In this document: positions 12,659 to 21,888 of the stretch, piece by piece | Position numbering within the stretch: position 1 is the stretch's first letter | How the letters are laid out: each line of letters begins with the position of its first letter | Assembly: GCF_009905375.1 (NCBI RefSeq) | Contig: NC_133649.1 | Coordinates: 233,954,201 to 234,018,200, forward strand | Origin: Apium graveolens | Lineage: Eukaryota > Streptophyta > Magnoliopsida > Apiales > Apiaceae | Direction: 5' to 3' | DNA: 64,000 bases | Position numbers and translations under genes: made by a program | The notes under the pieces: generated by a model | The model's input: the letters and a program-made list of their open reading frames with translations, nothing else | The model's database searches: none | What the model was told of the DNA's origin: nothing

Positions 12659-12873
12659 CGCTTTTCATAAAATTCACTGAGTTACAATCTCTCGACAAAA
12701 TCTCATACACAAAGGATTATCAAAACACTACGTTACAGTCGAATTATACTCACCTAGAAATCATTAATAATTAAAAAAATATGTTTCCAAATAACTTAAT
12801 TTTATTCAACACATAACATTTTCAACAGAAGATGCATAATGGCTAACATAAACACATATAAAATAATTAAATT

Positions 12874-13096
12874 AGAGAGAGGGGTAAAGGGAGGTAGAGA
12901 GAAAGAGAGGCAGGGAGAGAGGGTTAGGGGGAGGGAGAGAGAGAGAGAGAAATAAAGAGAGAGAGAGAGGGGGGGAGGGAGGCAGGGAGCGAGAGAGAGA
13001 GAGAGAGAGAGAGAGCGAGTGAGGGAGGGAGGAGGGAGGGAGAGAGAGAGGGAGTGAGAGAGGGAGAGAGGGAGTGAGAGAGGGAGAGGGAGTGAG

Positions 13097-13132
<36 letters not shown>
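12874..13132. repeat. GA/CT-rich simple repeat
   Basis: About 260 bp of imperfect (GA)n with GGGA variants. Long apparent Ser/Leu/Pro reading frames across it on the minus strand are an artefact of the low-complexity sequence. It directly abuts the eS25 fragment and may have helped to form the junction. Confidence 0.95.
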
Positions 13133-13136
<4 letters not shown>

Positions 13137-13210
13137 ACCTTCTTCTATTTGCCATAGCCAGATTTAGCTGGCTTTGAAGACGGAGGAGGTGCCTTTTCTT
13201 TCTCAGGTGC
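13133..13210 (-). pseudogene. Captured 5' exon piece of ribosomal protein eS25 (RPS25)
   Basis: After a TTGCAG acceptor-like site the minus strand encodes APEKEKAPPPSSKPAKSGYG followed by K-stop-KK. This is the conserved N-terminus of plant 40S protein eS25 (family form APKKxKAPPPSSKPAKSGGGKQKKKK) without the starter Met. The Met sits on a separate first exon in some ribosomal protein genes. A Q codon has become TAG, and the sequence stops at the GA repeat, before the winged-helix domain. The adjoining 13220-13550 could be copied intron and 5' flank of the same gene. Confidence 0.8.
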
Positions 13211-13820
13211 CTGCAATTTATTTCATACATATATAAATTGAAATACTCACATACATATACAATTAAACAAAGCACTCAATTCATTAGTTGTTAAGAAAGA
13301 ACTAAGGTCTAAAGCCCTAATTTGAAGCCATCAAAACCTACAAAATAAATCAAAAAAATTAGTAAAAGCCTTTAATTTAGATTCATACATGTGCGTGTGT
13401 GTGGATTCAAATATCAAATCTCCACTTTCTTTTTCAATTTATCATTTGAGTGTCCATAGAGAGAGTGATTTGAGAGAGTCGAGATGAGAGAGATTGTTTG
13501 AGCATGTTAAATCTGTTTTATCTAAAGTCCGAATATAGTTTTCATTTTAGGGGGGAACCCCGTACATCTTTTACCTAGTAAATTATGTAGTATTTTATTT
13601 TATTTTTATTTTTTTGTTTTTAATTTTAATTATTAATTTATTATGTATTAAATAATACACTAAAAGGTGACTTTTAAATTTATGTACAATAAATAAATTT
13701 TTAATTTATATTATATTATATATTACATTCTTGATTCATTAATAATCCATGATATAATTTTAATACTAGTTTTATGATAATATTTCCACTTTGATAATTT
13801 TAAAAATGAAAAAAATAACT
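13211..13820. other. TE-B non-coding segment upstream of the eS25 fragment
   Basis: AT-rich sequence with a GT-rich run near 13390 and GAGAGAG patches near 13460. In the minus direction this would be the first intron, leader and promoter side of the captured eS25 piece. I see no coding sequence. Confidence 0.4.
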
Positions 13821-13852
13821 AATGTAACACCAGATGCTAGTGTTACATATTA

Positions 13853-14351
13853 TGTTAGGCCCTTAATCAACTGTGAGGGGGGGGGTGCGAATACAGTTAA
13901 TACAATAAATTCGACAAAGCTTCAACTGAATCAATAGTTTTTATATTAATCGATAAAAACTGGTTACAAACGTACTCTCTCGAAAGGATGAACAAATATC
14001 GTTGAGAGCTGCTAGGTTATGCGAAAGATATAATAATATCGTAATGCATATAGCATGAACCTAATCTGTGTTTTATGTAGAGAACAACTACATAATGTAT
14101 AAGGAATCCTATTCTATTAACAATAAGGAAACCTATACAATGCTTCTGAGATAAAGTGATTCACCGCCTTGAGTTCCTGTTTCATTTTCCTTATAGAAGA
14201 TCAACTTGAAGTGACAAATACTGATTGTATCATCCATTGATATCATTATCCGTCGATAACATCATCCGTCGATGTCATCATCATCCGTTGATATAAGTTA
14301 TGATCTGAACTTCTGATAGTTTCAGCTTGATATCATCAATTGCTCCTAACA
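13853..14351 (-). repeat. 3' LTR of TE-C (499 bp)
   Basis: It has inverted ends TGTTAGG/CCTAACA and contains a small tandem around CATCCGTTGATATCATCA (14232-14300). The 5 bp before it is TATTA; the matching target duplicate would be outside the window. Confidence 0.75.
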
Positions 14352-14399
14352 ATCTCCCCCAACTTTTTTATTATGGAAATATGGACAAGTTCCAACTGA

Positions 14400-15290
14400 T
14401 GATGTCAAAACTATCTAAATGCAGGAATCAAGTATGCATATTCAATCTTACTTCAGTAAATTTCAGACTTTACTCTTCTTCCTGAACTGCTTCTTTAACT
14501 TGAGCAATGTCAGAGGTTAACTCCAGTTCTTCAGTTTAGAAAGCTCCATAAATCTTCTTTCTTTGGTGAGCTTGGCTAATTTCTTCTTCACATTTTTCTT
14601 TAGTATCATAAGCTTGAACTACTATATAGATTGGATCTATCAGCATTTGAGATTTAGTTTCTTTAGATATTATTTTCTTCTTTGCAACAGTTTTGGCTTT
14701 TGACTTTGAAATATTTGACTTCTCTCTTATCTTCTCTTTTACTTTAAGCTTCTTATCAATAGTTACAGTAACTTATGATTTGAAATCTTCTTCCTGACTA
14801 ATTTCCTTTATAGTTATACCTCTGGTTGGTCTGTTAGAAGGATCATCTTCATAAAGTACTTGAGAAATACAGCAATGTCAACATTTGTTGTCTTCATGGA
14901 ATTCTTAAAGTCTTTCTCCATTTGCCTTGGTTGTTCAAGATCAGCTCCAGGATATTTTTTTGCAAATATTCTTCTACTCACCTCAGAATCAAATAATTGA
15001 ATCTTTGGATCCTTGTAGAACAGAGTTGTCTTTCTTCCTTTTACTTTCAGAGTTTGAAAATATTGACTTGCTTCAGCACCAGCTTCTATCACCAGAATAC
15101 CTTGGTCTTCATCAGCAACAGTTGTGACTTATGAAGATTTTTGCATTTTTGTAGTCACAGTCAAATCTTCTACTCTTCTTTCATTCCTCTTACTCTTTCC
15201 ACCTTGTCTAGATTGAAATCTAGTGATTGCTTTTGACAAACCACTAACTCCAACTAGCACTTCACCTTTTCTACTTTCACTTTCCATCTA
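14400..15290 (-). pseudogene. Lys-rich reading-frame remnant inside TE-C
   Basis: On the minus strand an ATG at about 15288 opens a charged frame. It is interrupted by TAA near 15130 and re-opens at 14814-15092 (92 codons, including ASQYFQTLKVKGRKTTLFYK). It then degrades into stops in a Lys/Leu-rich region. I do not recognise a domain. Its place, between pol (not seen) and the 3' LTR, is where Sireviruses can carry an extra or envelope-like frame, but no such identity is shown here. Confidence 0.4.
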
Positions 15291-15303
15291 TCCCCCTTAT
15301 TAC

Positions 15304-16975
15304 TGCAGGATTTTATCTATCACGGAAGCATGGTAAAACAATTTTCATGATATAAAATCCATAAAATATGCATACATATCGTAAATTAAATTGAGGGATC
15401 GTTCTTAACCTTTAAAAGCGATCCAAGAACCACGAGCGGAGGTCCCTAGCAGCTGCTCCTCAAGTGTGAAGCACTCCACCGGTATCCACCAAGAAATTGA
15501 TAGTAATGGAGGAGGAGGAGGTGGAGAGAATTAAGGTTTTGAAATTTTTTTAGGTTAAGACAAAATAAGGGTTTATAATAGTATATTTATAGGCAAAATT
15601 TCCAGCTGGAAATTTTTCCATAAAATATTATTATTATTAACCCTTTATTCTTATTAACCTATTAACTAATAATTAAAATACCTTTTAATTATTAATCCTT
15701 TTTCTAAACACTTTAGAAATAATTCTCTCACCTGATTTAATTTCCAAAATTAAATTCTTAATTAATAATATTAAGAACTTTTCTTAATTAATTTATAATT
15801 AGTTAAATCTCATTTAATCAATTATTAAATTTGCTAATTAATTCTTTATTTCATAAATAAATAATTACCAGCCATTATTAATTAATTCCTCCATCATTAA
15901 ATCATTCTCTTTTACGGTGTGACCCTGTAGGTTCAATATTAAGCCAGTAGTAGAAATAAATAATAATAAAACTATTTTATCATTATTTATATAAATTCTC
16001 TAATTCATTAAATATGATTAATTAATTAATCATATTTATTCTACATCGTGAGGGATACTTCTCAGCATATCGCGACTATCCGGATAATACGAAGTTCACT
16101 GCTTAGAATACTAAGAACCCATTCAGTGAGTAGTTACCGTACAATCAATTCCTTCCACCCTGCAATGTCACGATTAAATACAAGGCATGGAACTTGTGTC
16201 AAGCCTATCTTATTTAATCATTTGCTTTCCCATTCACTATGCTTAGTTCTATTTAATGTAAATTAGAAACTCCTTTCTAATTTCATTCACTCTGGCCAGA
16301 GATTCCTGAACTAGCATAAGTGGATCAGCATTGAACATTCTCTTTCTTCACTGGAAGGGGTAGATCCTTTATTGATCATACACTATCTTCGTGTATAAAT
16401 TTCTATACCCAGTAGAGCCCTTATAATTGTCCCTTGAGACTAAGAACTAAACCAAAGCATAGTTCAGTGTACACAAGATGACTATGATGACCTCAAGTCT
16501 AAGGATACTTGTACAACTCTCACTATATGAACAACTACTGACACATGAGTGAACTCCATCAGTTGTTCATCTGTGTGAGTCATGTTTAGTGAACTTATTC
16601 TATAATAAGCACCTACATACTAGTTTTAGTGTCACCACACAAATGTCTATGAGAACAGAAAGCCTTCATAATGAAGCAAGCATGGTATGTATTGATCTTT
16701 GCGGATTATTAATTACCAGTTAGTAATCCTACAACCAGGGAACTATTTAAGTTTAGAGCTATCATCTTTTAGGTCTCATTATTATGATCTCATCACAATC
16801 CATAAAAAGTTTTACTCTAAACTGTGGTATATTTTATTTAAATACTTAAAATAGATTGAGCCTGCAATAATAACAAAACAAATCTTTTATTAATATCAAT
16901 GAAATCAAAACAGATTACTATAAAAGTTATTCCTAAATCCTCATACATGACTGGACTTAGGACATATCTCTTTCA
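15304..16975 (-). repeat. 3' LTR of TE-D (1672 bp)
   Basis: It aligns end to end with the TE-H LTRs (1673 and 1675 bp). On the minus strand it starts TGAAAGAGATATGTCC; its far end is worn (TGCAGG instead of TGTTGG on the plus strand). A TATA box (complement of 15584-15591) lies in the expected place. Confidence 0.9.
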
Positions 16976-16985
16976 ATCTCCCACT
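16976..16985 (-). other. Polypurine tract of TE-D
   Basis: On the minus strand AGTGGGAGAT directly abuts the LTR, identical to TE-H 58781-58790. Confidence 0.75.
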
Positions 16986-16989
16986 TGTA

Positions 16990-18349
16990 CTAAAGCCAAT
17001 CACTCTGGTATCTAATACCCATCTTGTCTTTATGACGATCAAAGTGACTTTGAGAAAGTGGCTTTGTTAAAGGGTCTGCTATGTTGTTATGTGTGTCAAC
17101 TCTCTCGACGTTGACATCTCCTCTTTCAACAATCTCCCTAATCAGATGAAAGTGCCGCAGGACATGTTTGGAATTTTTATGAGACCTAGGTTCCTTGGCT
17201 TGTGCTATTGCTGCGTTGTTATCACAATACAAGACAATAGGCTCTTCAACGCTAGGAACAACTCCCAACTCAGAAACAAATTTCCTCATTCAAACGGCTT
17301 CTTTTGTAGCCTCACTTGGAGCTATATATTCTGCTTCCGCTGTGGAGTCAGCCGTTGTAGACTGTTTGGAACTCTTCCAACTAATCGCACCACCATTCAG
17401 AGTAAACACGTACCCTGACATGGTATTGCTATCACTTTCTGATTGAAAAATAGAGTCAGTATAACCCTCTATTTTCAACTTAGATTCACCACCAAAAACA
17501 AGAAAAATGTCCTTAGTCCTTCGCAAGTACTTAAGGATGTTCTTCACTGCTTTCCAGTGGTCTTCACCTGGATTGGACTGATATCTGCTCGTCACACTAA
17601 TTGAATAAGCAACATCAGGCCTAGTACACAACATCGCGTACATGATAGATCCTATTGCTGAAGCATAAGGAATCTTACTCATACGTTCTCTTTCCTCAGG
17701 TGTCTTAGGAGACATTTTTTGGGAAAGGGACACTCCATGGCTCATCGGTATGAGACCTCTTTTGGAGTTTTCCATGCTAAACCTTTTAAGCACTTTCTGG
17801 ATGTATGTATCCTGGGTAAGACCTATCATTCTTCTAGATCTATCTCTATAGATCTTCATACCGAGAATGTAGGATGCTTCTCCCAAGTCCTTCATGGTGA
17901 AGTTCTTTGATAGCCATACTTTGACTGATTGCAGCATCGGTATATCATTTCCTATAAGAAGTATGTCATCTACATAAAATACAAGAAATGTTACCGCGCT
18001 CCCACTAACCTTCTTGTAGACACATGGTTCATCTATGTTTTTGATAAAACCAAACTCTTTCATTGTCTCATCAAAACGGATGTTCCATCTACGAGAAGCT
18101 TGCCTTAAACCATATATGGTTCGCAGCAGCTTACACACTAGGTGTTCTTTTCCCTTGGAAAGAAAACCCTCTGGCTGTGTCATATACACTTCCTCCTCAA
18201 GTTCCCCATTGAGGAAGGCCGTTTTCACATCCATTTGCCAGACCTCATAGTTATAGTAAGCAGCAATCGCAAGCAAAATCCGAATTGATTTTAACAGGGC
18301 TACAGGCGAAAAAGTTTCATCAAAGTCAATCAATTGCCTTTATTTGAAT
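16990..18349 (-). pseudogene. Copia reverse transcriptase and RNase H of TE-D
   Basis: The RT begins in IDFDETFSPV (18333 downward), with WQMDVKTAFLNGELEEEVYM and the active site FYVDDILLIGND, so it is catalytically complete by motif. RNase H follows: GYTDSIFQS, then SWKSSKQSTTADSTAEAEYI, interrupted by TGA (from TGG) at about 17287-17289, then LYCDNNAAIAQAKEPRSHKN and the C-terminal VDTHNNIADPLTKPLS to the stop at 16990. Apart from that single stop this 1.3 kb is open. The preceding few codons are separated from the integrase linker by the MITE. Confidence 0.93.
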
Positions 18350-18792
18350 TAGGGGTGGCAAAATCAGATACGACCCGAAACCCGACATGAACCCAACCCG
18401 CAAAAAGTACGAATTAGGGTTGAGGATTTTGACTTTCGGGTCGGGTTCGGGTTGGGTAAAAATTTACCCGAAAAAATCGGGTCATTTTCGGGTTGACCCG
18501 AAATACCCGAAACCGACCTGTTTATTTTTTATATTAATTTGGCATAACATTTTAGTTTTGTAATTATGTAAATTATTTTTTTTAATTTTAATTTTATTAA
18601 TTTTTTCTAATTTTTGGGTTATTTCGGGTCAAACAGGTCAATTTTGGGTTACTCGGGTACGTACCAGGTCGGGTTCGTGTCACAATTTTTGAACCCGTTT
18701 CGGGTCGGGTCGGGTTCGGGTCAGACTAAAAAAGAATCAGGTACATCCAACCCGACACAAACCCGACCCAAAACCCGAAATTGCCACCCCTA
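18350..18792. mobile_element. hAT-type MITE in TE-D
   Basis: This 443-bp insert has perfect 12-bp terminal inverted repeats TAGGGGTGGCAA/TTGCCACCCCTA. Flanking 8-bp duplicates are ATTTGAAT (18342-18349) and GTTTGAAT (18793-18800). The empty site is visible in TE-H, where the coding sequence runs through GGATTCAAACAAAGGCAA uninterrupted. The interior is rich in GGGTCGGGTTCGGG-type repeats on both strands, giving a long foldback, and has no coding capacity. TAGGGG ends and 8-bp duplications are typical of the hAT superfamily. Confidence 0.88.
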
Positions 18793-20268
18793 GTTTGAAT
18801 CCTTTTGCCATGAGCCTGGCCTTATAGGTCTCCACCTGGCCATCTGCTCCAATCTTTCTTTTGTATACCCACTTGCACCCAATAGGCTTAACACTTTCAG
18901 GCACCTCAACCAGAGTCCATACTTGGTTGGTATACATAGATTCCATTTCGGATTTCATGGCACTATGCCATTTCTCTGAGTCAACACTACTCATAGCCTC
19001 ATTATAGGTCACAGGGTCGTCATCATCAATGATTGACAACTCATTGTCATTCTCAATGACAAGGCCATAATACCTCTCAGGTTGGAAAAACACTCTCCAT
19101 GTCCTACGAATGGGCTGTTCCACAGCAGGTTGTTCAGTCTGAACAGGTGTTTCCACTTGATCCGTAGTAGTTTGTGCTTCTTGAACTTCATCAAGTTCAA
19201 CTTTGCTCCCACTATTTCCTTCAAGGATAAACTGCTTTTCCAAGAAGGTAGCATGTCTGGAGATAAATACCCGATGATCGGTGTAAAAGTAATACCCCAA
19301 AGTCTCTTTAGGATATCCCACAAAATTACATTTTATGAATCGAGATTCTAGCTTATCTGGGTCAACTTTCTTGACATAAGCTGGACATCCCCAAATCTTA
19401 ACGTGTTTAAGACTCAGTTTCCTTTCTTTCCATATCTCATATGGAGTTTGAGGAACAGATTTGGAAGGCACCTTATTCAGTAAATATGCCGAGGTTTCCA
19501 ATGCATAACACCATAGGAATACTGGAAGATTTGCATAGCTCATCATGGACCGAACCATGTCTAACAAAGTTCGATTTCTCCTTTCAGATACCCCATTCAA
19601 CTATGGAGTATATGGAGGAGTCCACTGGGAGACTATACCATTTTCTTTGAGATAATCTAGAAACTCTCCATTCAAGTATTCATCACCTCGATCTGATCAA
19701 AGAGTTATAATACTATGTTTGGTTTGTTTCTCCACTTCATGTTTATATTCTTTGAACTTTTCAAAGGCTTCAGACTTGTGTTTCATCAAATACACATATC
19801 CGAACCTAGATTTATCATCTTTGAAAGTAATGAAGTATGAAAATCCACCCATGGCATGCGAGACATTGGTCCACATACATCTGTGTGTACCAATCCTAGC
19901 AAATCTGCAGCCCTCTCTCCATGTCCACTAAATGGAGATTTGGTCATTTTACCCAATAGACAAGACTCGCATGTAGGATATGATTTAAAATCAAAGGGGT
20001 CAAGTAACCCTTCCTTATGAAATGTCCGCAGTCTATTTTCACTAATATGACCTAGCCTACAGTGCCATAAATAGGTCAGATTTTCATCATCTCGTTTTCT
20101 TTTATTAGTTTGTTCAATCTGAAGTAAATCATGCTCTACGTCACATACATACAAACCATTATTTAAAATACCACAGTCCATAAAGAACATTATCTCTAAG
20201 AATAGAACATTCATTATTCTTAATAATAAATGAAAAACCATCCAAATCCAACATAGGAATAGAAACAA
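18793..20268 (-). pseudogene. Copia integrase and linker of TE-D
   Basis: The GAG-pre-integrase and HHCC zinc region reads YLWHCRLGHISENRL...CESCLLGKMTKSPFSG. The core starts VHTDVCGPM (first Asp). A degraded stretch (about 19605-19785) holds SDRGDEYLNGEF, and the third catalytic region NGVSERRNRTLLDMVRSMM opens the 19600 frame. After the core come KIWGCPAYVKKVDPDKLE, GYPKETLGYYFYTDHRVF, a Gln/Thr-rich linker, and the beginning of RT (WTLVEVPESVKPIGCKWVYK). The last codons of the apparent frame down to 18737 are MITE sequence, not element protein. Confidence 0.9.
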
Positions 20269-20703
20269 TATTCCTCACAATAGAGGGGACGTAATGACAA
20301 TTATTCAAAATAATAGTCTTGCCCGTAGGCATATGTAAACTAAATGATTCTACAGATATGGCCGCAACCCTTGCTCCATTGCCCATATGTAGAATCACCT
20401 CATCTTTTTTCAAGAGTCCTACTTCCCTTTAGTCCTTGCAACGAATTGCAAATATGAGAACCACAGGCGGTATCTAATACCCAAGTAGAAATTTGACCTA
20501 GTGACATATTAACTTCGATCATGAACATGCTTGAATCAGAAGCGGTAGTCTCACTACCCTTCTTCTTCTTCAATTCTACAAGGTAAACCTTACAGTTCCT
20601 CTTCCAGTGCCCCACCTTGTTACAGTGAAAGCAAACAGCTAAATTAGGACCAGTCAACTTGTGAGCATCTAGTATGCTCCGGAGTGATAGTGCAGAAGAC
20701 ATG
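20159..20703 (-). pseudogene. Gag remnant and protease of TE-D with internal gag deletion
   Basis: The frame starts like TE-H gag (MSSALSLRSILDAHKLTGPN) but after 20 residues jumps to AVCFHCNKVGHWKRNCKVYL, the CCHC knuckle. About 220 residues present in TE-H are missing. The protease follows: STWVLDTACGSHICN, a frameshift near 20410, then LHMGNGARVAAISVESFSLH and the link to the integrase. The deletion leaves only the N-terminus and the nucleic-acid-binding knuckle, so no particle protein could form. Confidence 0.88.
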
Positions 20704-21888
20704 ACGAATATAGTAAATCTGTAAATGATAAACACATAAAAACACTTAGCAAATATTCAATTTCATTTCAAAACACTATATGAATCGGGTCTTTATTCAT
20801 AAGTGTCTCCCACTAGTTTATCTAATTTATACAACCCCTAAGTGAAAATTAAGCATTCATAATGCTAGTGGGAATAGGGATCCTACATTCCATCACACAA
20901 CCTCGGCTGTAGCACGAAACATCATGTGATGTTCAATAGGCAGACAATTCTTGTCAATTACATCTTATGTTATTCCCTAATATAACTTTAGCCTCTTGAA
21001 TAATTGAGTCACGACTTTAGCACGACAAACTCAATATTCTAAGTCAAGTCTAACCCAACATTTCGTACAATTGAATCAGTCTCCAATGGCCCACGGCTGT
21101 AGCACGTAATGACCTTTAGATTCTAATTCAATGTACACATCTCTATGTAATAGAAAAGTATTTCTTATTTCGAAATCAAAGCTCTCGGCTGTAGCACGAA
21201 ACGACAATGATTTAAAAATAAGAACCACTTTTTATCATGTTGGAAGGCTATGACCGACACAAGCCCGTTGTGTCATTGGCCAATTACTACTTGATATTAT
21301 TTAATTTTAGAGGGATTATATTACGTTACAATCATAATCATATTATAAAGAGAATCTTCCTTTTAAATTAAATATTTCAAATCAATAATCGATAATCAGA
21401 TGATTCCCAGATCGGGTGGAGCATTGTCAAGAGGCGTCACTTAATAACCCTTTCTTACAGATAGAAATCTGTTGTTGACAGAATCATCCTTTCTCTCAAT
21501 ATTGAAAATTCATATTTAATTACGTGTTTCATAAACACAAGAATCTCATGATTGTATTCATAATATTATTGTTAAGGCAAGAAACGATTCATATTCTAGA
21601 TTTTCTAGAGCACGCCTTATATTGATTTAAGTTCACCTAAATCTATCATCGCATGGTAAACATAGGCATATATCTCATATACAAAAATAAATAAACAAGT
21701 AAGCATGCAAGCAATTATCATGTCACACATTGATATAATGATGTATGAATTTATTATACCATTTAAAAGCAATTAAAACTATTAAAACATGCTTTAAAAC
21801 ACTTTCGAGAATATAAACAGTTCAAAACTTTTATATAAAAATATTTGACCACTCCATTAGATCCGTCTCGGAAAAACGAATCCAATGA
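20704..21888 (-). other. 5' leader of TE-D (part next to gag)
   Basis: This non-coding leader aligns with TE-H 54777-55982. It contains four copies of the motif CGTGCTACAGCCG (minus strand) at 21186-21198, 21094-21106, 21012-21024 (two mismatches) and 20904-20916, each inside an inverted-repeat context. It ends at the TE-E insertion; AATGA (21884-21888) is the mutated copy of the AACGA target duplicate at 63933-63937. Confidence 0.85.

Larger units (their letters stand above)
10150..13852. mobile_element. TE-B: CACTA-like transposon with captured gene fragments, right end interrupted
   Basis: The left end reads CACTATGCCATAAATGGG, preceded by a possible 3-bp target repeat CAT (10147-10149). 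About 250 bp of short repeats follow, in both orientations, around TGTTACAATAGG / ATGTAACAC (10190-10375), like the subterminal transposase-binding repeats of CACTA elements. At the right, ATGTAACACC...TGTTACAT (13823-13848) shows the same motif just before TE-C breaks in, so the other terminus should lie beyond the window. The interior carries exon pieces of three host genes and no transposase. That makes it a non-autonomous, gene-capturing (Pack-type) element. Without the right terminus the class is probable rather than proved. Confidence 0.6.
13853..15303 (-). mobile_element. TE-C: 3' end of a Sirevirus-like copia element
   Basis: A 499-bp LTR (13853-14351, TGTTAGG...CCTAACA) is followed at 14352 by ATCTCCCCCAAC, a polypurine tract on the minus strand, and then by internal sequence. 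So this is an element end, not a solo LTR. The LTR edge with a G-run followed by GCGAATAC resembles TE-G (GGGGGTTGAATACAAAC). The remainder, including any pol, should continue beyond the window, because TE-D is inserted at 15303. Confidence 0.75.

Noticed and set aside
12802..13275. 157-codon minus-strand frame rich in Ser, Leu and Pro
   Set aside because: It is translation of the GA/CT repeat; the only meaningful protein there is the eS25 fragment in another frame.
13853..14351. Solo LTR
   Set aside because: A polypurine tract and internal sequence follow directly, so it is the 3' end of a longer element interrupted by TE-D.
18737..18792. Last residues of the TE-D integrase frame
   Set aside because: They come from the MITE, as shown by its terminal repeat and the empty site in TE-H.
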